64,000 nt of DNA from JBBIPA01 sp963820495 (GCA_963820495.1 CAWGAF010000001.1:1054001-1118000); one strand, 5' to 3'; positions 42,087-51,781 are shown, counted from the stretch's first letter. The notes: generated by a model not told the origin, from the sequence alone. Numbers and translations are program-made.

Positions 42087-43529
42087 ATGTCACAGGATTC
42101 ATTAGATTTTATCTTTTACCCCAAATCCATCGCCGTAGTGGGTGCCTCTAATAATATAGAATCCCATGGACACAATCATATGAACTTTCAGCTTAGTTAT
42201 GGTTTCAGTGGCGAGGTTTATCCCATAAACCCCAAGCAAACGGAAATTTTAGGCCATAAAGTTTACCCCAGCTTAGAGGATGTGCCTGGAACAATTGACC
42301 ACGTCATAGTTGCCGTGGCCATACATAACATCCCAGACATTGTAACGCAGGCAGGTAGTAAGGGCGTTAAGTCTATGCACATATACTCTGGTCGTGCCAG
42401 CGAGACCGGGCGGCCTGAGGCAAAGAAGCTTGATGAAGAAATCTTGCGCCGTGCCAAGCAACATGGCATCAGGATATTGGGGCCAAATGCCCTGGGAATC
42501 TTTTGCCCAAAATCCGGCCTAGCCTTTGGCTACGACTTCCCGGAGAAGCCAGGGAATGTAGGGGCAATGATGCAAAGCGGAGCTAATTCCACAGACCTAT
42601 GTCACTTTGCTCTACATAAGGGCATCAGGTTTAGTAAAGTGGTGAGTTACGGTAATGCTCTCGATATTAACGAGGTCGACCTTTTCCAATATTTTACCGA
42701 TGACTCAGAGACTCAGGTACTGCTATGTTATATTGAAGGATTCAGGTGCGCTCCGGAAAAGTATTTGGAACTGGTGCGCAAGGCAATGAGTAAAAAGCCT
42801 GTGATCATTTGTCATGGGGGACGAACTAAGGCTGGTACCAGATTTTCTGCAGGTCATAACGCCTCTAAATCTGAGATAGGAAAGGAAATATGGGAGGGTC
42901 CGATACAAGAGACAGGTGCTATATTAGTCCGGGATATCGATGAATTGCTGGATATGGCAGTGGCGTTTTCATTTTTACCCCCTATTAGAGGGTATAGGGT
43001 TGGTACAGGTGGTGGCGGCGGTGGCAACTGCGCGCTTAATTCCGATGCCTGGGAAGAAAATGGTTTCGAGCTGCCACCTTTACCCCAGGAAATTCGTGAA
43101 GAATTCAAAAGGAGAGGGTCTGAGCTATGGGATTGGATAAATAACCCAGCCGATTTCTCAATCACCGCTCCTGGAGATGCTTTCACCGTCCCTGCCGCTC
43201 TGGCAGAAATGGCGAAGCACCCCGATTTTGACTTCATCGTTGGCTATGTAGGAGAGGATTTCCCATTTAAGGTAGAAACGCTACACAAAGAAGTTATGAG
43301 CAATGTTGAAGCGTATATAAAGGTAAGCAAGGAGTTTGAAAAGCCTTTCTTGGCTATTATCCGTGATAGGTCCCTGGGTATAAGGGAGTTTGACGGTCAG
43401 CGCCATAGAATATATGCTCAAGCCAGGACCCGTCTCCTCGAAGAGGGCATACCCTTCTTTACGTCTGTCGATAGCGCAGCTAAAGCTATAAAAAAGTATA
43501 TTAAACACTGCCAGTCAAAAGGTCTGTAA
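42087..43529 (+). CDS. ADP-forming acyl-CoA synthetase alpha-like (CoA-binding/succinyl-CoA ligase-like) protein
   Basis: The product has 480 residues from ATG 42087 (MSQDSLDFIFYP), which has AAGGGGA 6 nt upstream. Residues 5-130 are a CoA-binding Rossmann domain (SIAVVGASNNIESHG, VYPINPKQTEILG, HIYSGRASETGR). The succinyl-CoA-ligase-like domains follow (AMMQSGANSTDLCHFALHKG, VICHGGRTKAGTRFSAGHNA). In ADP-forming acetyl-CoA synthetases the phosphorylated His stands in a SHTGA context; here it is GHNAS. No ATP-grasp beta subunit gene is nearby, so activity is uncertain. Confidence 0.72.
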   Translation: MSQDSLDFIFYPKSIAVVGASNNIESHGHNHMNFQLSYGFSGEVYPINPKQTEILGHKVYPSLEDVPGTIDHVIVAVAIHNIPDIVTQAGSKGVKSMHIYSGRASETGRPEAKKLDEEILRRAKQHGIRILGPNALGIFCPKSGLAFGYDFPEKPGNVGAMMQSGANSTDLCHFALHKGIRFSKVVSYGNALDINEVDLFQYFTDDSETQVLLCYIEGFRCAPEKYLELVRKAMSKKPVIICHGGRTKAGTRFSAGHNASKSEIGKEIWEGPIQETGAILVRDIDELLDMAVAFSFLPPIRGYRVGTGGGGGGNCALNSDAWEENGFELPPLPQEIREEFKRRGSELWDWINNPADFSITAPGDAFTVPAALAEMAKHPDFDFIVGYVGEDFPFKVETLHKEVMSNVEAYIKVSKEFEKPFLAIIRDRSLGIREFDGQRHRIYAQARTRLLEEGIPFFTSVDSAAKAIKKYIKHCQSKGL

Positions 43530-43547
43530 TAATTTTGGTGCCAAATC

Positions 43548-44237
43548 ATGGCTGAAATAATCGCTGTTTTCGACCTCGGGGGCACACTGTGCCAGGGCGG
43601 CAGGCTTATCTGGCGAAAGCTTATCAAGAGTTGCTCACAGCGACCAGGGGGCAAAGTCACCGCTGCGGGACATATCCTGCACCAGATAATGGTCAACTAT
43701 CTCCTCAAGCTAAGGCTCATTAAGGAGTATAAATCACGGCCCATGTCCATCAAAAGCATGGCATTTCTGCTCCAGGGATTTACCCTGGAGGAAATGAGCC
43801 AGCTTGCCAAGGCTATTTCTCAAATAGTAATTGATACATTACGAACCGACGTTGCCTCAATCCTCAACAACCACAAAGATAGGGGACACAGGGTGATACT
43901 GGTTTCAAATCTGTTTCAGCCATTTCTGGAATCCGTAGGCCAGAGGTTGGGAATAAAGACAACTCTGGGAACAGGATTGGAAGTCAAAAATTCCCGCTAC
44001 ACAGGGCAGTTGTCTACGCCTATATGCTTCGACGAGCAGAGAGCTTCAATGCTGAAAGAGTCCTTTCGACAGAACAACCTCAAAGTTGATTTTAGTCAGA
44101 GCTATGCCTACGGCGACTTAAAGTGGGACCGACCAGTGCTGGAAATGGTGGGGAATCCGGTGGCAGTCTATCCGGACGAAGTGCTTAGAGCTTACGCACA
44201 GAGTCGAGGTTGGAAGATAATAGACTCTAAGCCCTAG
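43548..44237 (+). CDS. HAD-superfamily hydrolase (IB, phosphoserine-phosphatase-like) with altered motif I
   Basis: The 229-residue protein has motif I as FDLGGTL at residues 8-14, where the second Asp of DxDGT is replaced by Gly. Motif II is VILVSNL. The motif III/IV region is YAYGDLKWDRPVLEMVGNPVAV, typical of the HAD-IB group with its final GW. Loss of the acid/base Asp predicts weak or no phosphatase activity. It starts 18 bp after the acyl-CoA synthetase-like gene and is likely cotranscribed. Confidence 0.75.
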   Translation: MAEIIAVFDLGGTLCQGGRLIWRKLIKSCSQRPGGKVTAAGHILHQIMVNYLLKLRLIKEYKSRPMSIKSMAFLLQGFTLEEMSQLAKAISQIVIDTLRTDVASILNNHKDRGHRVILVSNLFQPFLESVGQRLGIKTTLGTGLEVKNSRYTGQLSTPICFDEQRASMLKESFRQNNLKVDFSQSYAYGDLKWDRPVLEMVGNPVAVYPDEVLRAYAQSRGWKIIDSKP

Positions 44238-44394
44238 CCCCTCTTGTCCCCAGGCGGAAGGCAAGAGGCGTGAGGCGATAGCGCGCCAACCCCTTCCTTT
44301 ACTGTCGCTCGGTTCTCGTCGCTAGTCGCTAGTCTTTTTTAAAGAGACTACTCGCTCCTTCAACCCCCTACCTCTCACCAGTGACCAAGTATTA

Positions 44395-44431
44395 TTGACG
44401 CTGACAATAGTAAGTATTACAATATATTGTA
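44395..44431 (+). promoter_or_regulatory. padR promoter with overlapping palindromic operator
   Basis: TTGACG (44395-44400), 17 nt, TACAAT (44418-44423). The -10 box is the first half of a perfect 14-nt palindrome, TACAATATATTGTA (44418-44431), where a dimeric PadR could bind and repress its own gene. The region 44238-44394 upstream shows no gene. Confidence 0.6.
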
Positions 44432-44460
44432 GCGCAAGCCATCGGCAAGGGAGGTAAGAT

Positions 44461-44823
44461 TTGGCATACATTCAGCAGCTACTGAAAGGGCTTATCGATC
44501 CTATCATACTTTCCATTATCGAACGGCTGCCCATGTACGGCTACCAGATTGTTAAGGAACTGGAGAGAATAACAGCAGGGCACCTGAAACTGAAAGGCGG
44601 CACCATTTACCCTTCTCTTCTGCGTCTGGAAAAAAACGGGCTGGTCATTTCTAAATGGAAGCAGATTACCCAGGGCAGAGGCAGAAGGTATTATCAGATA
44701 ACAGAGCAGGGGCGCCAGTTACTGTCCAGCCGCTCAGAGGAATGGCAAGATTTCTGCGCAGTAGTCAACAGGTTAATGCCAGGAGGCAATCCTAGTGACA
44801 ATAGCCTGGTGAAACAAAAGTAG
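44461..44823 (+). CDS. PadR-family transcriptional regulator
   Basis: The 120-residue protein starts at TTG 44461, with GGGAGG 6 nt upstream. The winged helix has LIDPIILSIIERLPMYGYQI, VKELERITAGHLKLKGGTIYPSLLRLEKNGLV and GRGRRYYQITEQGRQLL, all PadR hallmarks. The ligand and targets are unknown. The DegV-like gene follows in the same direction. Confidence 0.9.
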   Translation: MAYIQQLLKGLIDPIILSIIERLPMYGYQIVKELERITAGHLKLKGGTIYPSLLRLEKNGLVISKWKQITQGRGRRYYQITEQGRQLLSSRSEEWQDFCAVVNRLMPGGNPSDNSLVKQK

Positions 44824-44943
44824 CTACAAGGTCCAAGGCGAGAGTCGGGAGGCGAGCCCGAGAGACCGACAACCAGCAAGGAAATGGGTTTCAGCCATCT
44901 GGGTTCCGCTATTGCTCAGAGTTTGAAACGAGGGGGTGGAGCC

Positions 44944-45780
44944 ATGACAGTGAAAATAGTTACCGATAGCACCTCTGACCTGACACCTGAGATAGCCAGT
45001 GAACTGGGAATTACCATAATCCCGCTGTACGTTCACTTCGGCACCGAAGTATATCGAGATGGCGTTGACTTAACCACCGAGGGTTTTTACCAGAAGCTGG
45101 AACAAAGTAAGGACTTACCGACTACTTCGGCACCAAGTCCAGGAGACTTCTCCACCGTCTTCGATAAGCTGGCAAAAGATACAGATGAAATCCTGGCTAT
45201 CACTATTTCCTCGAAGCTAAGTGCTACCTATAATGCAGCCATGGAGGGCAAGGATATCAGGAAAAACAAAGCTCGGCTTGAGGTAATCAACTCCCTTTGG
45301 GCAATTGCTGGGCTGGGGCTAATCGTGATATCGGCGGCTAAGGCAGCTAAAGCCGAGGCAAATCTTGATGAGGTGATTAAGGTCACCAGACACAGTATGA
45401 ACAAGGTTGACTTCCGCATGGCTTTTGATACGCTGGAATATTTGAAGAGGGGAGGGCGCATTGGCACCGCCCAGGCATTTCTGGGCTCTATGCTCAAAAT
45501 GAACCCGATACTGACCATTAGAGATGGCAACACTACTGGAGTTGCCCGTCTCCGCTGCCGAGCAAAAGCGATGGATTACCTGGTCGATTTCGCCAATGGC
45601 CTTTCTAACATTGAGGAGATGGCCATAGAGGATGCCACCACGCCTGATGATGCCCAGGCACTGATAGCTAGACTTGGCTCTGGCTTCCCCAAAGAGCGCA
45701 TTTATAGAATGAAGGTTAGCCCGGTTATCGGCACGCATGTGGGGCCACATGTTATAGGGATAGGCGTGGTAGCTGGCTGA
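44944..45780 (+). CDS. DegV family fatty-acid-binding protein
   Basis: The product has 278 residues from ATG 44944 (MTVKIVTDSTSDLTPEIAS), which has GGGTGGAG upstream; the frame extends 20 residues earlier without a ribosome site. LPTTSAPSPGDF and ISSKLSATYNAA form the lipid-head binding loops, and FDTLEYLKRGGRIGTAQAFLG is strongly conserved. DegV/FakB proteins present fatty acids to FakA-type kinases; no fakA is in the window. Confidence 0.88.
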   Translation: MTVKIVTDSTSDLTPEIASELGITIIPLYVHFGTEVYRDGVDLTTEGFYQKLEQSKDLPTTSAPSPGDFSTVFDKLAKDTDEILAITISSKLSATYNAAMEGKDIRKNKARLEVINSLWAIAGLGLIVISAAKAAKAEANLDEVIKVTRHSMNKVDFRMAFDTLEYLKRGGRIGTAQAFLGSMLKMNPILTIRDGNTTGVARLRCRAKAMDYLVDFANGLSNIEEMAIEDATTPDDAQALIARLGSGFPKERIYRMKVSPVIGTHVGPHVIGIGVVAG

Positions 45781-45785
45781 GTAAG

Positions 45786-48700
45786 CTATTTGATGCTGGA
45801 ATGGTAATCCTGCAACGACCTGACCCCTGCCCTGCCCTGGAGGTAGGCGGCAATTCCCTTGGCAGCGGCGGCGGCAGCAGCCAAGGTGGTTATGTAGGGT
45901 AACTTATACTTGACTGCTGTCTTACGGATATAAGAATCATCATATTGGCTCAACTTACCGCTGGGGGTATTTATAACCAGTTGGATCTCACCGTTCATGA
46001 TGGCATCCACAATGTTGGGACGTCCTTCATGCATCTTTAGTATCAGCTCAGACTTGATGCCATGGCTCGCTAGAAACTCATTGGTACCCTGTGTTGCTTT
46101 AATATTAAAACCTAGCTCGACAAGTTGTTTCACGGTTTCTGTCAATATTGGCATGTCCTTGTGCGCCACGGTCACCAAGACAGTACCATATTCAGGAAGC
46201 CGCTGTTGCGCTGCCTCATACGATTTATAAAAGGCGAGACCAAATGAACTTGCCAAGCCCAATACCTCTCCTGTGGAGCGCATCTCTGGTCCTAGAACAG
46301 GGTCTACTTCAGGGTACATAGAAAATGGGAATACGGCCTCTTTAACCCCAAAATAGGGAATATTTCGAGGTATTATATTAAGCTCGGCAATTTTCTTGCC
46401 CAGCATCAGTTGAGTTGCCACTCGCGCCATGGACAAACCGCAAACCTTGGAAACCAGTGGCACAGTACGTGATGCTCGCGGGTTGGCTTCCAGTACATAC
46501 ACCACATTCTTAGCAATAGCGTATTGCATATTCATCAGACCCACCACATTAAGTTCCAGAGCAATCTTCTTGGTATAGTTATAAATGGTATCGATATGCT
46601 CCTGAGTCAGGCTAGCAGGAGGAATAACGCAAGCTGAGTCCCCGGAATGAACGCCAGCAAATTCGATATGTTCCATCACCGCAGGCACAAAAGCGGTGAT
46701 TCCATCAGAAATTGCATCAGCCTCCGACTCAATAGCATTTTCTAAAAATTTGTCAATTAATATGGGGCGGTCAGGGGTGACATCTACGGCTTTGTTAACA
46801 TATTCTTTCAGCATCTCCTCATCATAGACTACCTCCATGCCACGCCCACCCAGCACATATGACGGTCTCACAATCAGGGGATACCCTATCTGCGCTGCGA
46901 TTTTAAGCGCCTCGCTGAGATTAATAGCCATCCCAGCCTCGGGCATGGGGATACCCAGTTCTTTCATGCGGATACGGAAGCGGTCTCTATCCTCAGCCAG
47001 GTCGATAGATTCTGGCGAAGTGCCCAAGATTTTGATGCCGGCGGCTGACAGTTCATTAGCAATATTGAGCGGAGTCTGCCCGCCAAATTGGACGATAACT
47101 CCTTCCGGTTTTTCCTTCTGGTAAATACTTAGTACGTCCTCGACCGTGAGCGGTTCAAAGTAGAGCTTATCAGAGGTATCATAGTCCGTGGAGACCGTTT
47201 CCGGGTTGCAGTTGACCATGATAGTCTCATATCCCTCATCACGTAAGGTAAAGGCGGCATGGACACAGCAGTAGTCAAACTCTATGCCCTGGCCAATCCG
47301 ATTAGGCCCACCACCTAGAACCATAACCTTGCGACGATTGGTTACCGTGGTCTTGTCCGGTGCGTTGTAAGTAGAGTAATAGTAAGCAGCATTCTCCACA
47401 CCACTTACAGGAACAGCATCCCAGGCTTCGACCACGCCGAGAGAAGTACGCTGAGCTCGAATATCCTTTTCCGACAAGCCCAGAATCTGTGCCATGTAGC
47501 TATCGGAAAAGCCATCCTTTTTAGCTTGAATCAGCAGCTTATCTGGCAGCTTTTTACCTTTGTATTTTAGGATTTGCTCCTCAAGCTCAACCAGCTCTTT
47601 CATCTGTTCTATGAACCAGGGTTTAATATAAGTTTTTTCGTATAGTTCCTGGACACTGGCACCTTTGCGCAACGCCTCATACATAATAAACTGTCGCTCG
47701 CTGGTGGGATAGTTGAGCAGGTTCATAAGCTCGGCAAGCGATTTCTTACGGAAGTCTTTGGCAAATCCCAGTCCGTAGCGACCGTTCTCCAGAGAACGTA
47801 TCGACTTCTGCAGTGCTTCCTTATAATTTTTGCCGATGCTCATCACCTCGCCTACGGCGCGCATCTGCGTGCCCAGCTTATCCTCAGCATCACGGAATTT
47901 TTCAAAGGCCCAGCGGGCAAATTTGACCACTACATAGTCACCTGAAGGCGTATATTTCTCCAGCGTCCTATCCCGCCAATAGGGTATTTCGTCCAGAGTA
48001 AGTCCTGCAGCGAGCTTGGCAGACACCAGAGCAATAGGGAAGCCAGTAGCCTTGGAAGCTAGCGCCGAGGAACGCGAAGTGCGAGGATTTATTTCAATCA
48101 CTACTACCCGGCCGGTCTTGGGGTCATGAGCAAATTGGATATTAGTGCCACCGATCACCTTGATTGCCTCCACAATCCTGTAGGAATATTCCTGAAGCTT
48201 CTTTTGTAGCTCAGTATCAATGGTAAGCATGGGAGCCACACAAAAAGAATCGCCCGTGTGGACGCCCATAGCATCCACGTTCTCAATAAAACAGACCGTT
48301 ATCATCTGGTTATTAGCATCACGGACAACTTCCAATTCCAGCTCTTCCCAACCCAGCACCGATTCCTCTATCAGTATCTGGCCGATGAGACTGGCAGTGA
48401 TTCCTCGACTGGCTACAATGCGTAACTCTTCCACGTTGTAAACCAGCCCTCCACCAGTTCCACCCAGGGTATAGGCAGGACGGACCACCACTGGATACCC
48501 CAGCTCCGTCGCCACTCTCTCGGCGTCTTCCACGCTGTAAACCGCCTCGCTCTCGGGCATTTCTATACCCAATTCATTCATCGTTTTCTTGAACTCAGTC
48601 CGGTCTTCTCCACGAACAATAGCATCAATTTCAACTCCGATTACCTTTACCCCGTATTTTTCTAGTACTCCGGCATGTGCTAGCTGGGCACTTAAGTTGA

Positions 48701-48986
48701 GGCCTGTTTGCCCCCCCAGATTAGGTAAAAGAGCATCAGGGCGTTCCTTCTCAATAATCTGCGTCATTGATTCTAGCGTGAGTGGTTCAATGTAAGTGGT
48801 ATCAGCCATTCCGGGGTCGGTCATGATCGTCGCTGGATTGGAATTTGCCAGCACAATTTTGTATCCTAGTCCACGGAGAGCTTTACAAGCCTGGGTTCCC
48901 GAGTAATCAAATTCACAGGCTTGCCCTATGACAATTGGTCCCGAACCAATGATCATTACTTTCTTGATATCATCTCTCCTCGGCAT
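45786..48986 (-). CDS. carB: Carbamoyl-phosphate synthase large subunit
   Basis: The 1066-residue enzyme makes carbamoyl phosphate from bicarbonate, ammonia and 2 ATP for arginine and pyrimidines. It has two homologous halves, each with an ATP-grasp domain: VMIIGSGPIVIGQACEFDYSG at the start with YPVVVRPAYTLGGTGGG, then VLGGGPNRIGQGIEFDYCC with YPLIVRPSYVLGGRGMEVVY. The last 140 residues are the MGS-like regulatory domain. It is full length. The carA gene is not adjacent. It converges with degV, 5 bp apart. Confidence 0.97.
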   Translation of the reverse strand: MPRRDDIKKVMIIGSGPIVIGQACEFDYSGTQACKALRGLGYKIVLANSNPATIMTDPGMADTTYIEPLTLESMTQIIEKERPDALLPNLGGQTGLNLSAQLAHAGVLEKYGVKVIGVEIDAIVRGEDRTEFKKTMNELGIEMPESEAVYSVEDAERVATELGYPVVVRPAYTLGGTGGGLVYNVEELRIVASRGITASLIGQILIEESVLGWEELELEVVRDANNQMITVCFIENVDAMGVHTGDSFCVAPMLTIDTELQKKLQEYSYRIVEAIKVIGGTNIQFAHDPKTGRVVVIEINPRTSRSSALASKATGFPIALVSAKLAAGLTLDEIPYWRDRTLEKYTPSGDYVVVKFARWAFEKFRDAEDKLGTQMRAVGEVMSIGKNYKEALQKSIRSLENGRYGLGFAKDFRKKSLAELMNLLNYPTSERQFIMYEALRKGASVQELYEKTYIKPWFIEQMKELVELEEQILKYKGKKLPDKLLIQAKKDGFSDSYMAQILGLSEKDIRAQRTSLGVVEAWDAVPVSGVENAAYYYSTYNAPDKTTVTNRRKVMVLGGGPNRIGQGIEFDYCCVHAAFTLRDEGYETIMVNCNPETVSTDYDTSDKLYFEPLTVEDVLSIYQKEKPEGVIVQFGGQTPLNIANELSAAGIKILGTSPESIDLAEDRDRFRIRMKELGIPMPEAGMAINLSEALKIAAQIGYPLIVRPSYVLGGRGMEVVYDEEMLKEYVNKAVDVTPDRPILIDKFLENAIESEADAISDGITAFVPAVMEHIEFAGVHSGDSACVIPPASLTQEHIDTIYNYTKKIALELNVVGLMNMQYAIAKNVVYVLEANPRASRTVPLVSKVCGLSMARVATQLMLGKKIAELNIIPRNIPYFGVKEAVFPFSMYPEVDPVLGPEMRSTGEVLGLASSFGLAFYKSYEAAQQRLPEYGTVLVTVAHKDMPILTETVKQLVELGFNIKATQGTNEFLASHGIKSELILKMHEGRPNIVDAIMNGEIQLVINTPSGKLSQYDDSYIRKTAVKYKLPYITTLAAAAAAAKGIAAYLQGRAGVRSLQDYHSSIK

Positions 48987-49164
48987 GCTGATGTCTCCTC
49001 AAAATTGTGATTGGAATAAAACTAAGCTTCGGACAAGAAAACAGAACTGCCACCACCTTTACCACTCAAAATCCTTGCAGATTATATCATAGATAGGTTG
49101 CCTATTACCTACTAATGGCGCTAAATATTCTGTGCTATTGATAGGCAGAATGCTGAAGGCATGA

Positions 49165-49240
49165 GGCATAAGAGAAATTCCAAATCCTAATATCTAAATC
49201 CTAAACAAATTCAAATTACCAAAATTCAAAATGGGGTAGT
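49165..49240. repeat. AT-rich dispersed repeat copy
   Basis: AATTCCAAATCCTAATATCT, AAATCCTAAACAAATTC and AAATTACCAAAATTCAAAAT occupy the space between carB and the permease gene, in the reverse orientation to the copy at 20460-20530. Confidence 0.55.
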
Positions 49241-49265
49241 TAAAGAGGGGGCAAATGGGGAAAAG

Positions 49266-50372
49266 TCAGTTCTGCTGAATTTCTTCTAGCTGGGAACGCT
49301 GCATCTCCTGGCGGACATATTTGTAGAGGACGTATATTATAGCAACCGTAGGGGTGATAAGTATCATGCCGAGTATGCCGCCGAGGTAACCCCCTAGTAT
49401 AATCAATATCATAACTATCGAGGGATCTATATTAAGGGCACTGCTATGAAACTTGGCAGTCAGCACGCTGCCGCCGACCAGGTTAATGACTAAGTAGGCA
49501 ATAATCGCCCAGATAACCTTGGCTGGAGCTATAGCCAAGGTAATAATCACTCCAACGATACCCGCCAGTGCACCACCGATAGCAGGCACGAGCTGAAATG
49601 CTCCAGCAATCAAAGCCAGCGCTGGAGCCATGTCAATACCAATAAAGAAAAGGGCGATGTATACCAGAAAGCCCATCACTAGCGCTAGTAAAATCTGGGC
49701 ACGTATATATCTACCGAAGATATTATCCAGAATCTTAATAAAATTCCGAATATGATAAGCTATTTCAGATGAAAATAATGAATAAAAACCCTTACCCAGA
49801 TTATGGACATTAGCCATGAACAGGATCAAGAAAAAGGGCAGAGTCATAAAGCCCACCACAAAAGTAAATGTCGCTGGTATAAACTTAACGCCACCCATAA
49901 AGGCGCTTTGTAACCAGTTGCCTATGGCTGACCCGATATTATTGACGATATCCTGAGTCTGCTTCTGCTGCTCCGGTGTTAGATCGCGGATCAACGAGTC
50001 GAACCATTTCCCCAGGGTATCAAGGCCCTTATTGATGATAGTTGGGGCATTATTTATGAGAGTGGAAAATGAACCGATAAATGAAGAAGCTATCAGGAAA
50101 ATAATAAGGCCGATTAATGCCAGGATGATCAAGAACGTCACTAAAATAATTATGATTCTCTGTATTTCATGTCCCCTCTTCTGAAACGGAAGTCGTTTAT
50201 CAATCCAGTCAACAACTGGCAGCAAAAGATAGGCAATGACAAAGCCAATAAAAAATGGTAACAGTGGTTCCCTCAAGGCATAAATGAAGGCACCAAAAAT
50301 AATAAGGCCTATCAGGAATAGAAAAAGGACCCTATTTCGTTTAAATAAGTTTGCTGTTGTAGCCACAGCCAA
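49266..50372 (-). CDS. AI-2E family transporter (PerM/YhhT-like)
   Basis: The 368-residue protein has about seven to eight helices. The N-terminal hairpin (VLFLFLIGLIIFGAFIYALREPLLPFFIGFVIAYLL and LPVVDWIDKRLP) and the C-terminal LALIAGAFQLVPAIGGALAG with GGSVLTAKFHSSALNIDP are family signatures. Members export small signals or act in ion exchange; the substrate here is unknown. The TTG at 50372 is 3 nt from GGAGG; a GTG two codons later has better spacing. Confidence 0.85.
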   Translation of the reverse strand: MAVATTANLFKRNRVLFLFLIGLIIFGAFIYALREPLLPFFIGFVIAYLLLPVVDWIDKRLPFQKRGHEIQRIIIILVTFLIILALIGLIIFLIASSFIGSFSTLINNAPTIINKGLDTLGKWFDSLIRDLTPEQQKQTQDIVNNIGSAIGNWLQSAFMGGVKFIPATFTFVVGFMTLPFFLILFMANVHNLGKGFYSLFSSEIAYHIRNFIKILDNIFGRYIRAQILLALVMGFLVYIALFFIGIDMAPALALIAGAFQLVPAIGGALAGIVGVIITLAIAPAKVIWAIIAYLVINLVGGSVLTAKFHSSALNIDPSIVMILIILGGYLGGILGMILITPTVAIIYVLYKYVRQEMQRSQLEEIQQN

Positions 50373-50477
50373 ATTCCTCCGAGTAGTATATCATATATTT
50401 CAGCAGGCAAATATGGGCTTATATCTTCATAAAAAGTTTGTCACGGGAGATGGGGACGGGGCGAGAGGTTATCCCAC

Positions 50478-50627
50478 CTGTCATTGCGAGGAGTCCCGAT
50501 TAAATCGGGACGACGAAGCAATCTCAGGGTAGGGCAGCGCAGGGATTGCTTCGCGGAGTTTACCCTGAGTACTATAGTATCCTTTGTTCCGTTCAGGATG
50601 AAAGGTGCGAAGGGCTCGCAATGACAG
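50478..50627. mobile_element. 150-bp MITE-like element with perfect 13-bp inverted ends
   Basis: CTGTCATTGCGAG (50478-50490) and CTCGCAATGACAG (50615-50627) are perfect inverted ends. Inside are TCCCGATTAAATCGGGA, a perfect palindrome, and two GAAGCAATCTC/GATTGCTTCG-type blocks. No gene is present. A degenerate relative is at 17037-17115. Confidence 0.7.
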
Positions 50628-50680
50628 TTTGTGGCCACTGAACAAGGAGAGGGGGTTAAGGGGTAAGAGGATGATAATTC

Positions 50681-50710
50681 TTGACATACCTAGCATAACG
50701 AGGCTATTAT
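50681..50710 (+). promoter_or_regulatory. Promoter of the PlsC-like gene
   Basis: TTGACA (50681-50686), 18 nt, TATTAT (50705-50710), about 48 nt before the ATG at 50759. Confidence 0.6.
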
Positions 50711-50758
50711 TGAATAGGTTTTGAAATCTGCTGGAATAAATTGGAGCCCTAGATTTAA

Positions 50759-51781
50759 ATGAATAACCATCCATCTTTCCTGGAATGCATCAACCGCCTC
50801 ACGGATGAATTCCGCAGGGCCATGACGGAAGACATCAGGGCAGCCTTCACACGTCCCTATCACAATGCTCTGGAAGCGATGCTAAGGATACACCAGTTAA
50901 ACCGTGAGCAGGGCTTTCTGTATCATCTTATCGATCACCCCTGGCTAGTACCTCTCTCCTCCTTCCTGGGAGGAATAAAAGCCTTCAGCGATGAGATTGA
51001 GGACAAGGGAGTAAGAACTGCCTCGGCGGCGCTGTTTCAAAAGATGGGAGTACGCCTTAAGGTTATTTTACCTCCGCAAATTGACTCGATTTTGATGAAA
51101 AAGACACCGATAATGCTGGTGGGTGAGCATCCTTCGAAACTTGGCTTCGACTTCTTTGCTGTTGCGGCTTCCCTGGCGGGCTTCCGCTGGGGCAAAACCG
51201 AGCCCCGCCTTCTGGCTCTACCATCAACTATTGGTATCTGCCCCGGGCTGCGCAGCATTGCTTTTCCCGTAGTACAAACACAGCATTCAACCATGCAGCT
51301 ATTAACCAGCGAAGGAGGACAACCCGAGGAGTTGGCACAGCTCTGGGTGCCAGAGGCTAAGCGGCGTCAATCCATGGATATTACCAGCTCTTCACTGGAT
51401 AAGGCGGCCAACCACTGGCTAGACGGCGGCCATGTAGTGATTTTCCCAGATACTGGACTGAAAGGGAGCGACTGGTTTTATGGCATCGGGCGCATTGTTC
51501 TGAATGTGCTGGATAAACTGAAGGCAAATGGGGAGGCAGACCCCTACATACTTTTCTTCCATCTCGAAGGAGCCAAGGACCTCCTTATATTGAACTACCC
51601 CTTCATGTCCCACTTCCATCCTGCTCGCCTCATGCTTCTGGGGAAAGATGGAAATATCACCGTCCGCTACCACAAACTTCTCCGAATTCGAGACTACCAG
51701 GATACTTTCTTAAGCATGGACAAAGGCGTACTAACCCGCTACCTTCAGAGGGAGTACGAGCTAGCCAAGAATTCGGGGTAA
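50759..51781 (+). CDS. PlsC-like acyltransferase-related protein
   Basis: The 340-residue protein has elements reminiscent of glycerolipid acyltransferases: TPIMLVGEHPSKLGFDFFAV, an HxxxxD-like but spaced HP...FD motif, and WLDGGHVVIFPDTGLKG, like the FPEG block. LLALPSTIGICPGLRSIAFP could be the intervening part. The canonical HX4D is not exact, so catalytic function is not certain. It stands alone between a MITE and the acetyl-CoA cluster. Confidence 0.5.
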   Translation: MNNHPSFLECINRLTDEFRRAMTEDIRAAFTRPYHNALEAMLRIHQLNREQGFLYHLIDHPWLVPLSSFLGGIKAFSDEIEDKGVRTASAALFQKMGVRLKVILPPQIDSILMKKTPIMLVGEHPSKLGFDFFAVAASLAGFRWGKTEPRLLALPSTIGICPGLRSIAFPVVQTQHSTMQLLTSEGGQPEELAQLWVPEAKRRQSMDITSSSLDKAANHWLDGGHVVIFPDTGLKGSDWFYGIGRIVLNVLDKLKANGEADPYILFFHLEGAKDLLILNYPFMSHFHPARLMLLGKDGNITVRYHKLLRIRDYQDTFLSMDKGVLTRYLQREYELAKNSG

